Part shown: piece after piece, positions 16,317 to 27,300 of the stretch
Position numbering within the stretch: position 1 is the stretch's first letter
Layout of the letters: every line of letters starts with the position of its first letter
Source of the DNA: an uncultured Mediterraneibacter sp.
GTDB taxonomy: Bacteria; Bacillota; Clostridia; Lachnospirales; Lachnospiraceae
DNA length: 51,132 nt
Assembly (NCBI GenBank): GCA_944381495.1
Contig: CALWLJ010000024.1
Coordinates: 1-51,132, forward strand
Direction of reading: 5' to 3'
Notes under the pieces: model-generated
The model's database searches: none
Seen by the model: only the letters and a program-made list of their open reading frames with translations
Told to the model about the DNA's origin: nothing
Program-made: the position numbers and the translations under genes

Positions 16317-18728
16317 ATGAGATATGGATATTTTGACGACAAAGAACGTGAATACGTAATCGAAAGGCCGGACACTCCCTCACCCTGGGTCAACTATCTC
16401 GGCTCGCCCGAGTACGGCGCGATCATTTCAAACAATGCCGGAGGATACAGTTTCGCCAGATCCGGCGCCAATGGCCGTATCCTGCGCTACATCTTCAACC
16501 AGTTTGATCAGCCGGGGCGTTACATATATATCAGAGACAATGATTCCGGAGACTACTGGTCCGCTTCATGGCAGCCCGTGGGCAAGGATCTGGATAGCTA
16601 TCAGTGCAGCTGCCGTCACGGAATGGGATACACCCGGATGCTGGCGGACTATTCCGATATACATTCCGAGGCAGTCTATTACGTTCCTTTGGACAGCACT
16701 CACGAGGTATGGGCCCTCACTGTGACAAATCAGTCAGACCGCCCACGAGATCTGACTCTGACCGGATACGCGGAATTTACAAACCACAACAACTACGAGC
16801 AGGATCAGGTGAACCTTCAGTACTCTCTTTTTATCACGCGCACCCTGTTCAAAAAGAATATGATCATCCAGCAGATCCACGGCAATCTGGACGCTCTCCC
16901 GGAAGATGAGAAGGTAGATGACAAAAATGTGACTGAGCGTTTCTTCGGTCTTGCAGGAGCTGAAGTAGCTTCCTACTGTGGTGATAAAGATGCTTTCCTC
17001 GGGAAATACCACGGCTACGGGAATCCTCATGGTGTCATCACCGGCGCTCTCGGCAATGTGACAAGCTACAACGAAAACTCCTGCGGAGCCCTTTCCTGTG
17101 CAGTCAGCCTTGCCCCCGGCGAGTCAAGGACCATTCTCTTCCTTCTTGGCATGAAACCTGCCGGAGAAGCCGCAGCACTCCTGGATTGCTGCACAGATCC
17201 GGAGGCTCTGGTCCGCGAGGAAGTCTCAGCTCTGAAGAAGAACTGGTATGCAAAACTGGATCATCTGAAGGTCAGCACACCGGATCCTGCATTTAACACG
17301 ATGATCAATACCTGGAATGCATATAACTGTTTCATCACTTTTGTCTGGTCCCGGGCCGCATCCTTTATTTACTGTGGACTCCGCAACGGCTACGGATACC
17401 GTGACACCGTACAGGATATCCAGGGAATCATCCACCTTGCTCCGGAAATGGCCTGCGAGAAGATTCGTTTTATGCTTTCTGCTCAGGTCGACAACGGAGG
17501 CGGACTTCCCCTTGTGAAGTTCACTCATGATCCGGGACACGAAGATACACCGGATGATGCTTCATACGTGCAGGAAACCGGCCATCCCGCATACCGTGCG
17601 GACGATGCGCTCTGGCTCTTCCCCACAGTGTATAAATACATTGCCGAAACCGGAAATACCGCTTTCCTGGACGAGGTCATCCCATTTGCCAACAAGGATG
17701 AAGGAACCGTCTATGAGCACCTGAAACGTGCCATCCAGTTCTCCTTTGACCACCTCGGCCCCCACGGCCTGCCTGCCGGGCTGTACGCCGACTGGAATGA
17801 CTGTCTCCGTCTCGGTGCCAACGGAGAATCCGTCTTTGTAGCGCAGCAGTTTTATTATGCCATGACCATCCTGAAGCAGTTCGCTGTTTACAGACAGGAT
17901 ATGGATTATGTCAGCTGGCTGGAAGAAAAGCAGAATGAGATCGGGGAAAAAATCCAGCGCCTCTGCTGGGACAACGACCGCTTTATCCGCGGGTATACAG
18001 AAGCAGGCGAGCGGATCGGCGCGGCTGCAGATCCGGAAGCTAACATGTGGCTCAATCCCCAGAGCTGGGGCGTGATCAGCGGTCTTGCCACCAAAGAGCA
18101 GGCTGAAACCGCCATGGAAAATGTATACCAGAGACTGAACACCGCTTTCGGCGCAGTCCTGATGGATCCGCCCTACCACGAGCATGCTTTCGACGGCGCA
18201 CTGGCAGTCATCTATAATCAGGGAACAAAAGAAAACTCCGGAATATTCTCCCAGTCCCAGGGATGGTTGATCCTGGCCGAGGCCCTCTGCGGACACGGCG
18301 AACGGGCATTTGCATATTTCACGGAAAACGCTCCCGCTGCTCAGAATGATAACGCGGACGTGCGCTGCCTGGAACCATACTGCTATGGCCAGTTCACAGA
18401 GGGCCCGGCGAGCAGCCACTTCGGCCGTTCCCACGTTCACTGGCTGACCGGCACCGCCTCCACTGTTATGGTCGGATGCGTAGAGGGAATCCTGGGACTC
18501 CGTCCGGATCTTGGCGGCATACGGCTCGCTCCTGCGGTCCCGAGATCCTGGGCGTCCTTTGAGATTGATAAGGACTTCCGGGGAAAACACCTTCATATCC
18601 GCGTCGAGAACCCGGATCAGCATGAATCCGGATGTGTCCGCACCGTGCTGAACGGAGATGAGCTTCCTGATAATTACATTCCGGAAGAGCTCCTGAGGGA
18701 CAACAACGAGATCATACTGACCATGTAA
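16317..18728 (+). CDS. GH94 disaccharide phosphorylase (cellobiose/chitobiose phosphorylase-like)
   Basis: With 803 residues this has the length of cellobiose and N,N'-diacetylchitobiose phosphorylases. It opens with the family signature YGYFDDKEREYVI...RPDTPSPWVNYLG. The catalytic Asp is in LYADWNDCLRL (Asp about 492), the phosphate-binding region includes GYRDTVQD, and NQGTKENSGIF is in the C-terminal half. It would phosphorolyse a beta-linked disaccharide to a sugar 1-phosphate and a free sugar in the cytoplasm. The GLRNGYGYRD segment is closer to the chitobiose type than to the SGIGRGMGFRD form of cellobiose enzymes, so the exact substrate is open. It has an AAGGAAAGG ribosome site and forms an operon with the upstream GH94 gene. 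Confidence 0.88.
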   Translation: MRYGYFDDKEREYVIERPDTPSPWVNYLGSPEYGAIISNNAGGYSFARSGANGRILRYIFNQFDQPGRYIYIRDNDSGDYWSASWQPVGKDLDSYQCSCRHGMGYTRMLADYSDIHSEAVYYVPLDSTHEVWALTVTNQSDRPRDLTLTGYAEFTNHNNYEQDQVNLQYSLFITRTLFKKNMIIQQIHGNLDALPEDEKVDDKNVTERFFGLAGAEVASYCGDKDAFLGKYHGYGNPHGVITGALGNVTSYNENSCGALSCAVSLAPGESRTILFLLGMKPAGEAAALLDCCTDPEALVREEVSALKKNWYAKLDHLKVSTPDPAFNTMINTWNAYNCFITFVWSRAASFIYCGLRNGYGYRDTVQDIQGIIHLAPEMACEKIRFMLSAQVDNGGGLPLVKFTHDPGHEDTPDDASYVQETGHPAYRADDALWLFPTVYKYIAETGNTAFLDEVIPFANKDEGTVYEHLKRAIQFSFDHLGPHGLPAGLYADWNDCLRLGANGESVFVAQQFYYAMTILKQFAVYRQDMDYVSWLEEKQNEIGEKIQRLCWDNDRFIRGYTEAGERIGAAADPEANMWLNPQSWGVISGLATKEQAETAMENVYQRLNTAFGAVLMDPPYHEHAFDGALAVIYNQGTKENSGIFSQSQGWLILAEALCGHGERAFAYFTENAPAAQNDNADVRCLEPYCYGQFTEGPASSHFGRSHVHWLTGTASTVMVGCVEGILGLRPDLGGIRLAPAVPRSWASFEIDKDFRGKHLHIRVENPDQHESGCVRTVLNGDELPDNYIPEELLRDNNEIILTM

Positions 18729-18762
18729 CTGTAACAGAGATTACTGTAACAAATATCCCATC

Positions 18763-18828
18763 AAAAAAGTACCGTACTGAAAGAACGGCTGGACCTGATA
18801 AAGTTCAGCCGTCTCTCAATACGGCACT
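18763..18828. terminator. Long stem-loop terminator between GH94 and AraC genes
   Basis: An imperfect inverted repeat runs from AGTACCGTACTGA (from 18768) to the TACGGCACT end (18828) with an inner ACGGCTG/CAGCCGT core. On the minus strand it is followed by six Ts (18763-18768), so it ends the AraC gene. It may also slow transcription from the GH94 side. Confidence 0.75.
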
Positions 18829-18840
18829 TCTGTATTTTCA

Positions 18841-19650
18841 TCACTGCTGCTTCTCACCTGAAGCATTATCTGCTCCATCATGGCCGTGGTATCCCGCCGG
18901 CATCTCTATATCCCACTGGATCATATAATACTCATCGCGGTATTTCTTCGGGGTCATCCCCACCACTTCACGGAACTGCTGTATGAAATGGCTCTGAGAT
19001 GAAAAAGAAAGCCTGTTGGCAATCTCTATCATAGAATAATCACTGAATCTGAGCAGGTTCTTGGCCATATCAATTTTCTGCGCCCGGATATATGCGCTCA
19101 CCGAGATCCCCGTTTCTTTTTTGAACAAACGCGACAGATAGCTTGCGGATACTCCAAGGGCGTCCGCCAGATCCTCGATTGTGATCCTGTCTTTTATATG
19201 TGAATAGATATACTCTTTGCAGGCATTTATATGCTTCGAATTCGTGTCGCTCCGGTAATATTTCCCCATCTTCTGCGTGTAGTCCATGACCATCTCATCA
19301 TGAAGACTGCGGACTTCCTCTTCCGTATGTAAATCATCCAGCTTCTGGATATAGAAATCGCTCAGCCGGAAAGCCTGCTCCAGTTCCATGCCGCTCTGCC
19401 TGCACAGACGGGTGATCATCGCTGTTGTGATCACAAAATGATACTTCAGATTGGTTACCGGATCTCTGGACAGGACGCCAACACCCTCTTCTTCTACAAA
19501 CCGGCCCTGCTCACAGTTCTTCCTGACCGTCTCCACATCGCCGCTTGCCACTGCCCGGTAAAACAGGAACTCTTCTGTCGGCTCCCTGTGTTCGATCTCA
19601 TCAATATCGTCATTCGCTTCCAGAAGAAGCCATTCATCTTTATAGCTCAT
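18841..19650 (-). CDS. AraC-family transcriptional regulator
   Basis: The 269-residue protein has an N-terminal domain of unknown ligand (about residues 1-150) and a C-terminal pair of helix-turn-helices: IEDLADALGVSASYLSRLFKKETG and IANRLSFSSQSHFIQQFREVVGMTPKKYR. It lies directly after the GH94 operon on the opposite strand. By position it is the likely regulator of the transporter and phosphorylase operons, whose promoters lack -35 boxes and share a dyad. The start ATG at 19650 has a modest ribosome site (AAAAGGGGAAAG). Confidence 0.9.
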   Translation of the reverse strand: MSYKDEWLLLEANDDIDEIEHREPTEEFLFYRAVASGDVETVRKNCEQGRFVEEEGVGVLSRDPVTNLKYHFVITTAMITRLCRQSGMELEQAFRLSDFYIQKLDDLHTEEEVRSLHDEMVMDYTQKMGKYYRSDTNSKHINACKEYIYSHIKDRITIEDLADALGVSASYLSRLFKKETGISVSAYIRAQKIDMAKNLLRFSDYSMIEIANRLSFSSQSHFIQQFREVVGMTPKKYRDEYYMIQWDIEMPAGYHGHDGADNASGEKQQ

Positions 19651-19760
19651 TATCTTTCCCCTTTTCTTTTGCAGATATTATCCTGCCTGCAAATACACAC
19701 TGCTGAGATTCCACTGAATTCCCCTCGAATCAATATTAACATATTCCTGATATTTGCACC

Positions 19761-19802
19761 AGTGAAAAAGCAGGCATACTGTTCTCACAATACGCCTGCT
19801 TT
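19761..19802 (-). terminator. Terminator of the pyrophosphatase gene
   Basis: AAAGCAGGC (19768-19776) pairs with GCCTGCTTT (19794-19802), followed on the minus strand by a run of Ts. Confidence 0.85.
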
Positions 19803-19840
19803 ACTTCTTGTTTCAGATCTGATTTTCTAATATCTCTGTT

Positions 19841-21940
19841 TTAGAAAATATGATAGTTCACAACCAGCGCCGCAAATACGATAGATACCATGGACAGCAG
19901 CTTGATCAGGATATTGATGGACGGTCCAGAAGTATCCTTGAACGGATCTCCTACCGTGTCGCCTACTACAGCCGCCTTGTGGCACTCGCTTCCCTTTCCG
20001 CCATGAGCGCCGCCCTCGATATATTTTTTCGCATTATCCCATGCGCCTCCTGCATTTGCCATGAAGATAGCCATCAGGAATCCTGTCGCCGTAGATCCCG
20101 TCAGAAGTCCGATCACTCCATTATATCCCAGGATCAGTCCGGTCACGACCGGTGTGATGATCGCAAGCAGCGTCGGAAGGATCATCTCATGAAGACTTGC
20201 CTTCGTACAGATGTCAACGCATCTCTCATAATCTGCGTCTGCCTTGCCTTCCATCAGGCCTCTTATCTCTCTGAACTGACGCCTTACCTCCACAACGATA
20301 CTCTGAGCCGCACGTCCTACAGAATCCATTGTCAGTGCAGCAAATACGAATGGCAGGCATGCACCAATGAAGATACCAACCAGGACAGTCGGATTCATAA
20401 CACTCATATCAAGAGCGATATCTGCACCGCCTACTTCCTGGACCTTCTCCACATAAGACGCGATCAGAGCCAGAGCTGTCAGAGCTGCCGAGCCGATGGC
20501 AAAGCCCTTTCCAGTAGCCGCCGTTGTATTTCCAAGAGAGTCCAGAGCATCCGTACGCTTCCTAACCTCAGCGTCAAGCCCTGCCATCTCGGCGATACCA
20601 CCGGCATTGTCCGCAATTGGTCCGTATGCATCTGTGGCAAGCGTGATTCCAAGAGTGGAAAGCATTCCAACAGCAGCAAGAGCGATTCCGTACAGTCCTC
20701 TTGTTGACTCGATAAATCCACCGGAAAGTGCATATGCAGCCATAACGCATACCGCGATAATGATGATCGGAACAGCCGTGGAAAGCATTCCAAGGCTCAG
20801 TCCGCCGATGATAATGGTAGCAGAACCCGTCTCGGACTTATCTGCCAGTTTCTGAGTCGGTTTGTATGTATCAGATGTAAAATACTCCGTAAAGAATCCG
20901 ATGAGCACGCCTGCCAGCAGACCTGCCAGGATTGCAACGTAAAATCCGATAAATTCTTTTCCAAGAATGAACCACACGATCGGGAATGCGACAACCGCGA
21001 TAATGATCGCACTTGTATTGGTTCCTCTTCTCAGAGCTTTCAGCAGTGTACTCTGATCCGTACTCTCACCGGTCTTAACAAGCAGAGATCCGATGATGGA
21101 CGCCAGCACACCTACAGCTGCCAGGATCATGGGGATCACAACTGCATTTACACGATCCACAGATTCGATCTTGTTAAAAGCGATCACGCCAAGGGCACAC
21201 GCTGACAGAATAGAGCCTACATAGGACTCATACAGATCCGCGCCCATTCCGGCAACATCACCTACATTGTCACCAACATTGTCTGCGATCACGGCCGGAT
21301 TTCTCGGGTCATCCTCCGGGATCCCCGCCTCAACCTTACCTACAAGGTCCGCGCCCACATCAGCTGCCTTCGTATAAATACCGCCGCCAACACGGGCAAA
21401 CAATGCCATGGATGATGCGCCCATTCCAAATGTAAGCATTGTACTTGTAATATCTTCGATTGGAAGATCAAATACTAATCTCAGAAGCAGATACCAGATC
21501 GAGATATCCAGAAGTCCCAGTCCAACCACTGTAAATCCCATAACTGATCCCGCCGAAAACGCCACGTTCAGACCTTTGTTCAGGCTTTTCTGGCAGGCAG
21601 CCGCTGTTCTGGCATTGGCTCTTGTAGCAATCTGCATTCCTACAAATCCGGAAAGTCCCGAGAAGAATCCTCCCGTTACAAACGCAAATGGTACAAACCA
21701 GGTCAGAAGACCAAATGCCGCCATAATAAAGAGGATGACGAACATCGCCGCAAAAAATCCGATAAGGATCTTATACTGGCGTCTCAGGTACGCCATCGCT
21801 CCCTGATGGATGGATGCCGAGATCTTTTTCATCTTGTCATTGCCTTCGGGGAAGCGAAGAACCTTCTGCGCTCTGCTTACGACAAACAGAAGAGCAATGA
21901 CGGATCCGCATAGTGTCAGTAGTGCCAATAGATTGTCCAT
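19841..21940 (-). CDS. hppA: Membrane-bound ion-pumping pyrophosphatase
   Basis: The protein has 699 residues and about 16 membrane helices. It hydrolyses cytoplasmic pyrophosphate and pumps H+ or Na+ outward. The substrate-binding motifs are intact: [40 protein letters not shown] and the C-terminal [19 protein letters not shown]. In the [10 protein letters not shown] motif an Ala stands where K+-independent enzymes have Lys, so this is a K+-dependent form. The Glu in ADLYESY fits the Na+-pumping branch, but the pumped ion should be tested. It is a single gene. Its upstream region contains a TATAAT (21989-21994, minus) without a good -35 box. Confidence 0.96.
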   Translation of the reverse strand: MDNLLALLTLCGSVIALLFVVSRAQKVLRFPEGNDKMKKISASIHQGAMAYLRRQYKILIGFFAAMFVILFIMAAFGLLTWFVPFAFVTGGFFSGLSGFVGMQIATRANARTAAACQKSLNKGLNVAFSAGSVMGFTVVGLGLLDISIWYLLLRLVFDLPIEDITSTMLTFGMGASSMALFARVGGGIYTKAADVGADLVGKVEAGIPEDDPRNPAVIADNVGDNVGDVAGMGADLYESYVGSILSACALGVIAFNKIESVDRVNAVVIPMILAAVGVLASIIGSLLVKTGESTDQSTLLKALRRGTNTSAIIIAVVAFPIVWFILGKEFIGFYVAILAGLLAGVLIGFFTEYFTSDTYKPTQKLADKSETGSATIIIGGLSLGMLSTAVPIIIIAVCVMAAYALSGGFIESTRGLYGIALAAVGMLSTLGITLATDAYGPIADNAGGIAEMAGLDAEVRKRTDALDSLGNTTAATGKGFAIGSAALTALALIASYVEKVQEVGGADIALDMSVMNPTVLVGIFIGACLPFVFAALTMDSVGRAAQSIVVEVRRQFREIRGLMEGKADADYERCVDICTKASLHEMILPTLLAIITPVVTGLILGYNGVIGLLTGSTATGFLMAIFMANAGGAWDNAKKYIEGGAHGGKGSECHKAAVVGDTVGDPFKDTSGPSINILIKLLSMVSIVFAALVVNYHIF

Positions 21941-21994
21941 GTAAATCTTTCCTCCATTCCATTTTTAAATTTTATATGTACGTGGTCTATTATA

Positions 21995-22169
21995 ACACCC
22001 ATATATATTTTTTGGTAGTTTTTTCTGAATACATTTTTAATTTTAGCAATATTTTTATGCAATATTGCAATATTCCTATATATTTTCTCACACAACAATC
22101 CTGTATTCCAGTAAACTTTCTCTAAAAGTTTTTCTGCTGTCTGATACGCGGTAGAATCGTTTTAAATCG
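21995..22169. other. AT-rich intergenic region with GCAATATT repeats
   Basis: GCAATATT occurs three times on the plus strand (22046, 22059, 22067). No gene is seen. It lies between the glgB terminator and the pyrophosphatase promoter and could bind a regulator or simply be AT-rich spacer. Confidence 0.4.
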
Positions 22170-22208
22170 AAAAAGGGCTGCCGCCAGGAGTAATCCCGGC
22201 AACAACCC
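22170..22208 (-). terminator. Terminator of glgB
   Basis: GGGCTGCCGCC (22175-22185) and GGCAACAACCC (22198-22208) form an 11-bp stem with G-U pairs in the minus-strand RNA, followed by five Us. Confidence 0.85.
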
Positions 22209-22256
22209 TTGGTTGCACAGCAATATATTCTTATTTCATGTGATTCTGTCTGATTC

Positions 22257-24182
22257 TCAGAACTCAAATACTGCAACTCCATACGGCGGAAGCGGATATG
22301 CGAAGGAATACTTCTTTCCGTCACACTCCTGTTTCACCGGTTTGTAAAGAAGCGGTCTGGGCTCTCCGGTGCCTCCGTACTGAACATCATCGCTGTTCAG
22401 GATCAGACGGCACTGCTTTCTCCTCGGCACTCCAACTCTGTAATCCCTGCGCTCCATAGGCGTAAAGTTACAGATAAAGAGAAGATTCTTCTTATTATCC
22501 TTTGAATGTCTCATAAAACTGTAGATGCTGCGATAGCAATCGTCTGCATTGATCCACTCAAATCCCGCCGGATCTGAATCCATCTCGAACATGGCTTTAT
22601 TCTTCTTATAGAGATGCAGCAGATCGCGATACCAGTTCTGGATCTGCTGATGCGGCGCCTCTTCAAGAAGGTACCAGTCCAGTTCTCTCTCCTCGCTCCA
22701 CTCTCGAAGCTGAGCAAAATCCTGTCCCATGAAGAGAAGTTTCTTTCCCGGATGTCCCATCATAAATGCATATCCCACTTTCAGGTTCGCATATTTATCG
22801 AATCCAAGGCCGGGCATCTTATTGATCATAGAACATTTCAGATGTACCACCTCATCATGCGAAAGCACGAGAATATAATTCTCGCTATATGCATAGGAAC
22901 TTGCAAATGTCATCATATGATGCGCATTCTTTCTGAAATACGGATCCAGCTTCATGTATTCTGTAAAATCATGCATCCAGCCCATGTTCCACTTCAGGCT
23001 GAATCCAAGGCCTCCGTCTTCCGGAGCTCCTGTCACCTTGGGCCATGCAGTCGACTCCTCGGCAATCATTACAGCGCCTTTATTTCTTCCAAGCACTACG
23101 GAGTTCAGATGTTTGAAGAATTCAATCGCCTCCAGGTTTTCATTTCCGCCGTACTTGTTAGCCACCCACTGGCCGTCCTGTTTGCCGTAGTCCAGATAAA
23201 GCATGGAGGCAACCGCATCCACCCGAAGTCCGTCCACATGGAAATGTTCGATCCAGAAGAGTGCATTGGCAATAAGGAAGTTCTTCACCTCTGGTTTACC
23301 ATAATCAAAAATCTTGGTGCCCCAGTCCGGATGCTCACCTTTTCTCGGATCCGCATACTCAAAAGTAGGCGTTCCGTCAAAATCCGCCAGTCCATGAGCA
23401 TCCTTTGGGAAATGAGCCGGTACCCAGTCAAGGATAACTCCAATCTTGTTCCTGTGGAGATAATTGATCATATATGCGAAATCTTCCGGAGTTCCGTATC
23501 TTGACGTCGGCGCATAATACCCGGTCACCTGATATCCCCAAGACCCGTCAAAAGGATGCTCTGCCATACCCATAAGTTCCACATGGGTATATCCCATATC
23601 CTTCACATAATCTGTAATAGCTTCGGCAAATTCTCTATATGTATAGAACCCTTCATCATCTGTTCCAGGGTTTCTCTTCCATGATCCGAGATGAACCTCA
23701 TAGATGGACATTGGATTTGTATGATGATCCCACGTCTTTCTCAGTTCCATCCATGCGTCGTCTGTCCACTTCAGATGAGAAATATCTGTAACTCTTGAGG
23801 CTGTCCCCGGTCTGAGCTCCGCATAGTTTGCAAATGGATCCGCCTTAAATATCCGCTTACCCTGCTGTGTCTCAATACAGAACTTGTACAGGTCTCCTTC
23901 CTTCACGCCCGGTACAAAGCAGGTATAAATCCCCATTGGCTCCTGCCGTTCCATGTAATTCGCCTCGAAATCCCATCCGTTGAAGTCACCTACTACAGCA
24001 ACTCTCCTTGCGTGCGGAGCCCATACTGCAAAATAGACGCCTTCCTCACCATTAACCGTAACTTTGTGGGCACCCATCTTCTGGTAAATCTCATAATGGT
24101 TGCCCTGTCCGAAAAGATACTGGTCCAGTTCTCCGATCTCGAATGACTCCAAGTCCTTCTTTGTGTTCTTCTTCTCTACCAT
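22257..24182 (-). CDS. glgB: 1,4-alpha-glucan branching enzyme
   Basis: This enzyme transfers alpha-1,4 chains to alpha-1,6 positions during glycogen synthesis. An N-terminal CBM48 domain (FAVWAPHARRVAVVGDFNGWD) is followed by the GH13 barrel with the nucleophile Asp in GLRVDAVASM (about 322), the acid/base Glu in MIAEEST (about 375) and the LSHDEVVH motif. The spacing of 53 residues between the two catalytic residues equals that in the E. coli enzyme. The start is the ATG at 24182 with GAGGTGG eight bases upstream; an in-frame TTG at 24203 lies before that ribosome site and is unlikely. No other glycogen gene is beside it. A TATAAT at 24300-24305 (minus) may be its promoter. Confidence 0.96.
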   Translation of the reverse strand: MVEKKNTKKDLESFEIGELDQYLFGQGNHYEIYQKMGAHKVTVNGEEGVYFAVWAPHARRVAVVGDFNGWDFEANYMERQEPMGIYTCFVPGVKEGDLYKFCIETQQGKRIFKADPFANYAELRPGTASRVTDISHLKWTDDAWMELRKTWDHHTNPMSIYEVHLGSWKRNPGTDDEGFYTYREFAEAITDYVKDMGYTHVELMGMAEHPFDGSWGYQVTGYYAPTSRYGTPEDFAYMINYLHRNKIGVILDWVPAHFPKDAHGLADFDGTPTFEYADPRKGEHPDWGTKIFDYGKPEVKNFLIANALFWIEHFHVDGLRVDAVASMLYLDYGKQDGQWVANKYGGNENLEAIEFFKHLNSVVLGRNKGAVMIAEESTAWPKVTGAPEDGGLGFSLKWNMGWMHDFTEYMKLDPYFRKNAHHMMTFASSYAYSENYILVLSHDEVVHLKCSMINKMPGLGFDKYANLKVGYAFMMGHPGKKLLFMGQDFAQLREWSEERELDWYLLEEAPHQQIQNWYRDLLHLYKKNKAMFEMDSDPAGFEWINADDCYRSIYSFMRHSKDNKKNLLFICNFTPMERRDYRVGVPRRKQCRLILNSDDVQYGGTGEPRPLLYKPVKQECDGKKYSFAYPLPPYGVAVFEF

Positions 24183-24350
24183 AAAGCCCACCTCGCCGCT
24201 CAAATTTTAATAACTGCTCCAGCCGTCTGACGAAAAAATATTCCGGGTAAAATAAAGGATCAGGCATCCCGGATGACAGCCGGACATTTATATAACACCA
24301 TTATACTTTAAACCCGTCCAAAAAGAAAGAGAAAAGCGTCTCAGATAAAT

Positions 24351-24386
24351 AAAAACAGGCAGCCTCCCGTGAAACTGCCTGTTTTT
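24351..24386. terminator. Terminator after the TPR/AAA protein gene
   Basis: AAAAACAGGCAG (24351-24362) pairs with CTGCCTGTTTTT (24375-24386), with T runs on both strands. It ends the gene that reads leftward. Confidence 0.88.
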
Positions 24387-24396
24387 TATATTCATA

Positions 24397-27300
24397 TTAA
24401 ATATTGAAATCTTTCTCCGAAAGAAGAATCCGGTCTGCATCATCCGTATTCTTTCCAAACACACGTTTTACCAGCTTCTTTGCAGATGCTTTCTGAGAAT
24501 GCCGGATTGCCTCATCCATAACGTCCTTAACTTCAGCAACTGTAACGGCATGATCTTCTCTCTGCAGGGAATCAATCTTACTGTAAAGCGCCAGAATTCC
24601 CATTTCATCAATGCGGTATCCGTTTTCCTGTGCGTATGTCTGTCCAAACGTAACCAGCTCGTCATTAATAAAGATCGGTACCTCCAATCGTGAAGTAAAC
24701 TTTCTTCTGAACTCTCTGTTAGAGGAAAGCAGACGGTCAAGCGGTTTCCGCTGTTCTTCCAGCACAACAAGAAGCTCTCCGGTGTCCTTCTCCATGGCCT
24801 TATTCAAACGCGCAACAGTCTTTTCATTCATCTTTCCCGCTTTTTCAATAATCAACGCGCCACCGTGCAGTTTGGCAAAGATATCACTTATCTTCTTCTT
24901 ATTCAGAGATTCACCGGTAACAATCGCTACCTTTCCCTGATGGATCTTTCGCTGCTTCTGAATTGCTTTCACAACATCAACAGCAAGAACCGTCTTTCCA
25001 TTTCCTTTATTTCCTATGATCAGAAGATTTCCTGTCCTTGAAGTTCCCTTCCTGTTCGTACAGTTTTTATCCTGCTCCAGAACATCTACAAGCTGTTCGC
25101 TCATTCCACGTACCGGTACAAAATAGGAGAACAGCTTCTTCTGTTCTTCTGTCAGCGTCGGCCGCGGTCCTTTACCGGACTGTCCGCTGAGGTCGTATCT
25201 TGCCCGTACAATAAATCCGGTATCTGTCATAGACAACGCATCTGATATCTCATCCAACGGAAGAGGTGATGTCTTTCCTGTAGCAATCAGCTTCGCCGTT
25301 TCTTTTCTGCTCAAAGGTGTTGTAGCAGATGACATGATATCCATTATATCATCATCATCGTCCGGTATCTCTCTGTCATCCGGCTCCGTTCCATGATCAG
25401 GATTAATCCGGAACTCCTCTTCCAGATCCGGAGCTTCTCCTTCATAGTCATCATCATCGAACAGTCTGTCATACTCTTCGCCGGATTCATTGTCTTCCGG
25501 TTCATCCTCATCCGGTATAAACCCAGTATCATAGTCATCGTCGCTGAAATACTCTTCGTCTTCTTCGTAATCCTCTGCATCTTCCAGATCCATGTCATCC
25601 AGACGGAGTTCGTCAGCAACTTTTCCCATATTCTCAGTAGGAGTATTATCAATTTTTCTGGTTCTGACCGGCTTAGCCACTTCTTCCTCCGGCGGAACTA
25701 CACCTTCAATCTCATCAATCAGACGCTGGATATCCGGCGGAAGTATAGGCTCTGTTTTCTTTGCAGAAGCATTTTCAACCACTTCTTCCGCATCAGTCTC
25801 ATCCAAATCCTCAGCCTCTTCGTAATCGGCTTCATCCAGATCTTCAGCTTCTTCGTAATCAGCTTCATCCAAATCCTCAGCCTCTTCGTAATCGGCTTCA
25901 TCCAGATCTTCAGCTTCTTCGTAATCAGCTTCATCCAGATCCTCAGCCTCTTCGTAATCAGCCTCGTCCAGATCCTCAGCCTCTTCGTAATCAGCCTCGT
26001 CCAGATCTTCGGCCTCGCCATATTCTATTGCATCGAATTCTTCAACTGTTTCTATCGATTCATTCCCAGACATACTGTCTTCATCACTGCCCTGCTGTGT
26101 CGAAATATCCTCAGGCTCGGAAAAATCCTCTTCCAAAATATCTTCCTCTGAAATATCCTGATTTTCCTCACCAACTTGATCAACCGTCTGAGAATCCCAT
26201 CCCTCCAGGATGTCCTCCAGACTCATCTGACCGGTAATCTGAGTATCTTCCCCGATCATATCAGCCGTCTCATTCTCTTCATCATCAAGAGCTTCTGCAT
26301 CTGCTTCCTCAATTTCTTCAGATTCCAGAGGCTCTGCCTCCGCTTCTTCGACGTCCAAAATTTCTCCTTCAACTTCTTCAGTCTCTTCGGATTCCAGAGG
26401 CTCCGCTTCCGCTTCCGCAATTTCTTCAGGCTCTAAAATCTCTGCATCGACCTCTTCAAGCTCCTCGGATTCCGGTTCTTCCACTTCTTCTGTTTCTTCT
26501 ACCGGGACTTCTACATCATCCGGAATAATTTCTTTCATATCTCCGGATACTGATACTTTTGCTCCTGCTTCCGGTACGGCTGTCCCCGCGATCCTGTCCG
26601 CCATGCCGAGATCCGCAACTGATTCTATCGCATCAATTTCGGCTTCCAGGTCAGTCATATCCGGTTCTTCGTGTTCATCATTGACCCTATCGTCTATTTC
26701 ACTCTCAACACCCGGTGCTTCTGCAGCATCATCTGATGACATTTCCGGAGTTTCTTCTTCATTTTCATTCTTTTCCGGATGGAGAAGTTTCTTCAAAGCC
26801 TCATCCAGTCTCATTGTATCGCCGATTTTTTTACCAGCTTCTTTAAGAATATGCATTCCGGCTGTACCAGAGTCAGATGTTGAGGCTTCGCTCTCTTCCT
26901 TCTTATTTTCATCCTGTGTTTCAGCAGCCGGCTCTTCAGCCACTTCAACAGCCTCCGTCTCTACAGCATCTTCTTCCTGAGCTTTTCGCTCTGTATATGC
27001 TTCCAGATCTGGCATCTCTTCCGTATCTGACGACATCTTCTCATATCTGCGGTCATATTTTTCCTGCTGGGACGGTGTCAACGGCTTGTACTGCATCTTC
27101 AGCTCCATCGCCTTGTAAACGTACTTGCCTTCACTGAACCATAAGATGAGATCATCACACTCTTCCAGACATTCTGCTGTCATACCGGCTTCCTGATAAA
27201 GTTTCGCAAGCTCATATGCCCACTCTTCAATATATTCAGACTTCTTGAATTCCTCAAGAGCTTCTATCTGCTGTTCGATCGGAGCTCTCTGAGCTCTGAG

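Noticed and set aside
17562-18623. A 353-codon frame antisense to the second GH94 gene
   Set aside because: There is no start signal and no family features, while the GH94 motifs on the other strand are unambiguous.
25797-26020. CRISPR-like array from 33-bp repeats
   Set aside because: The repeats are contiguous without spacers and keep the reading frame of a protein.
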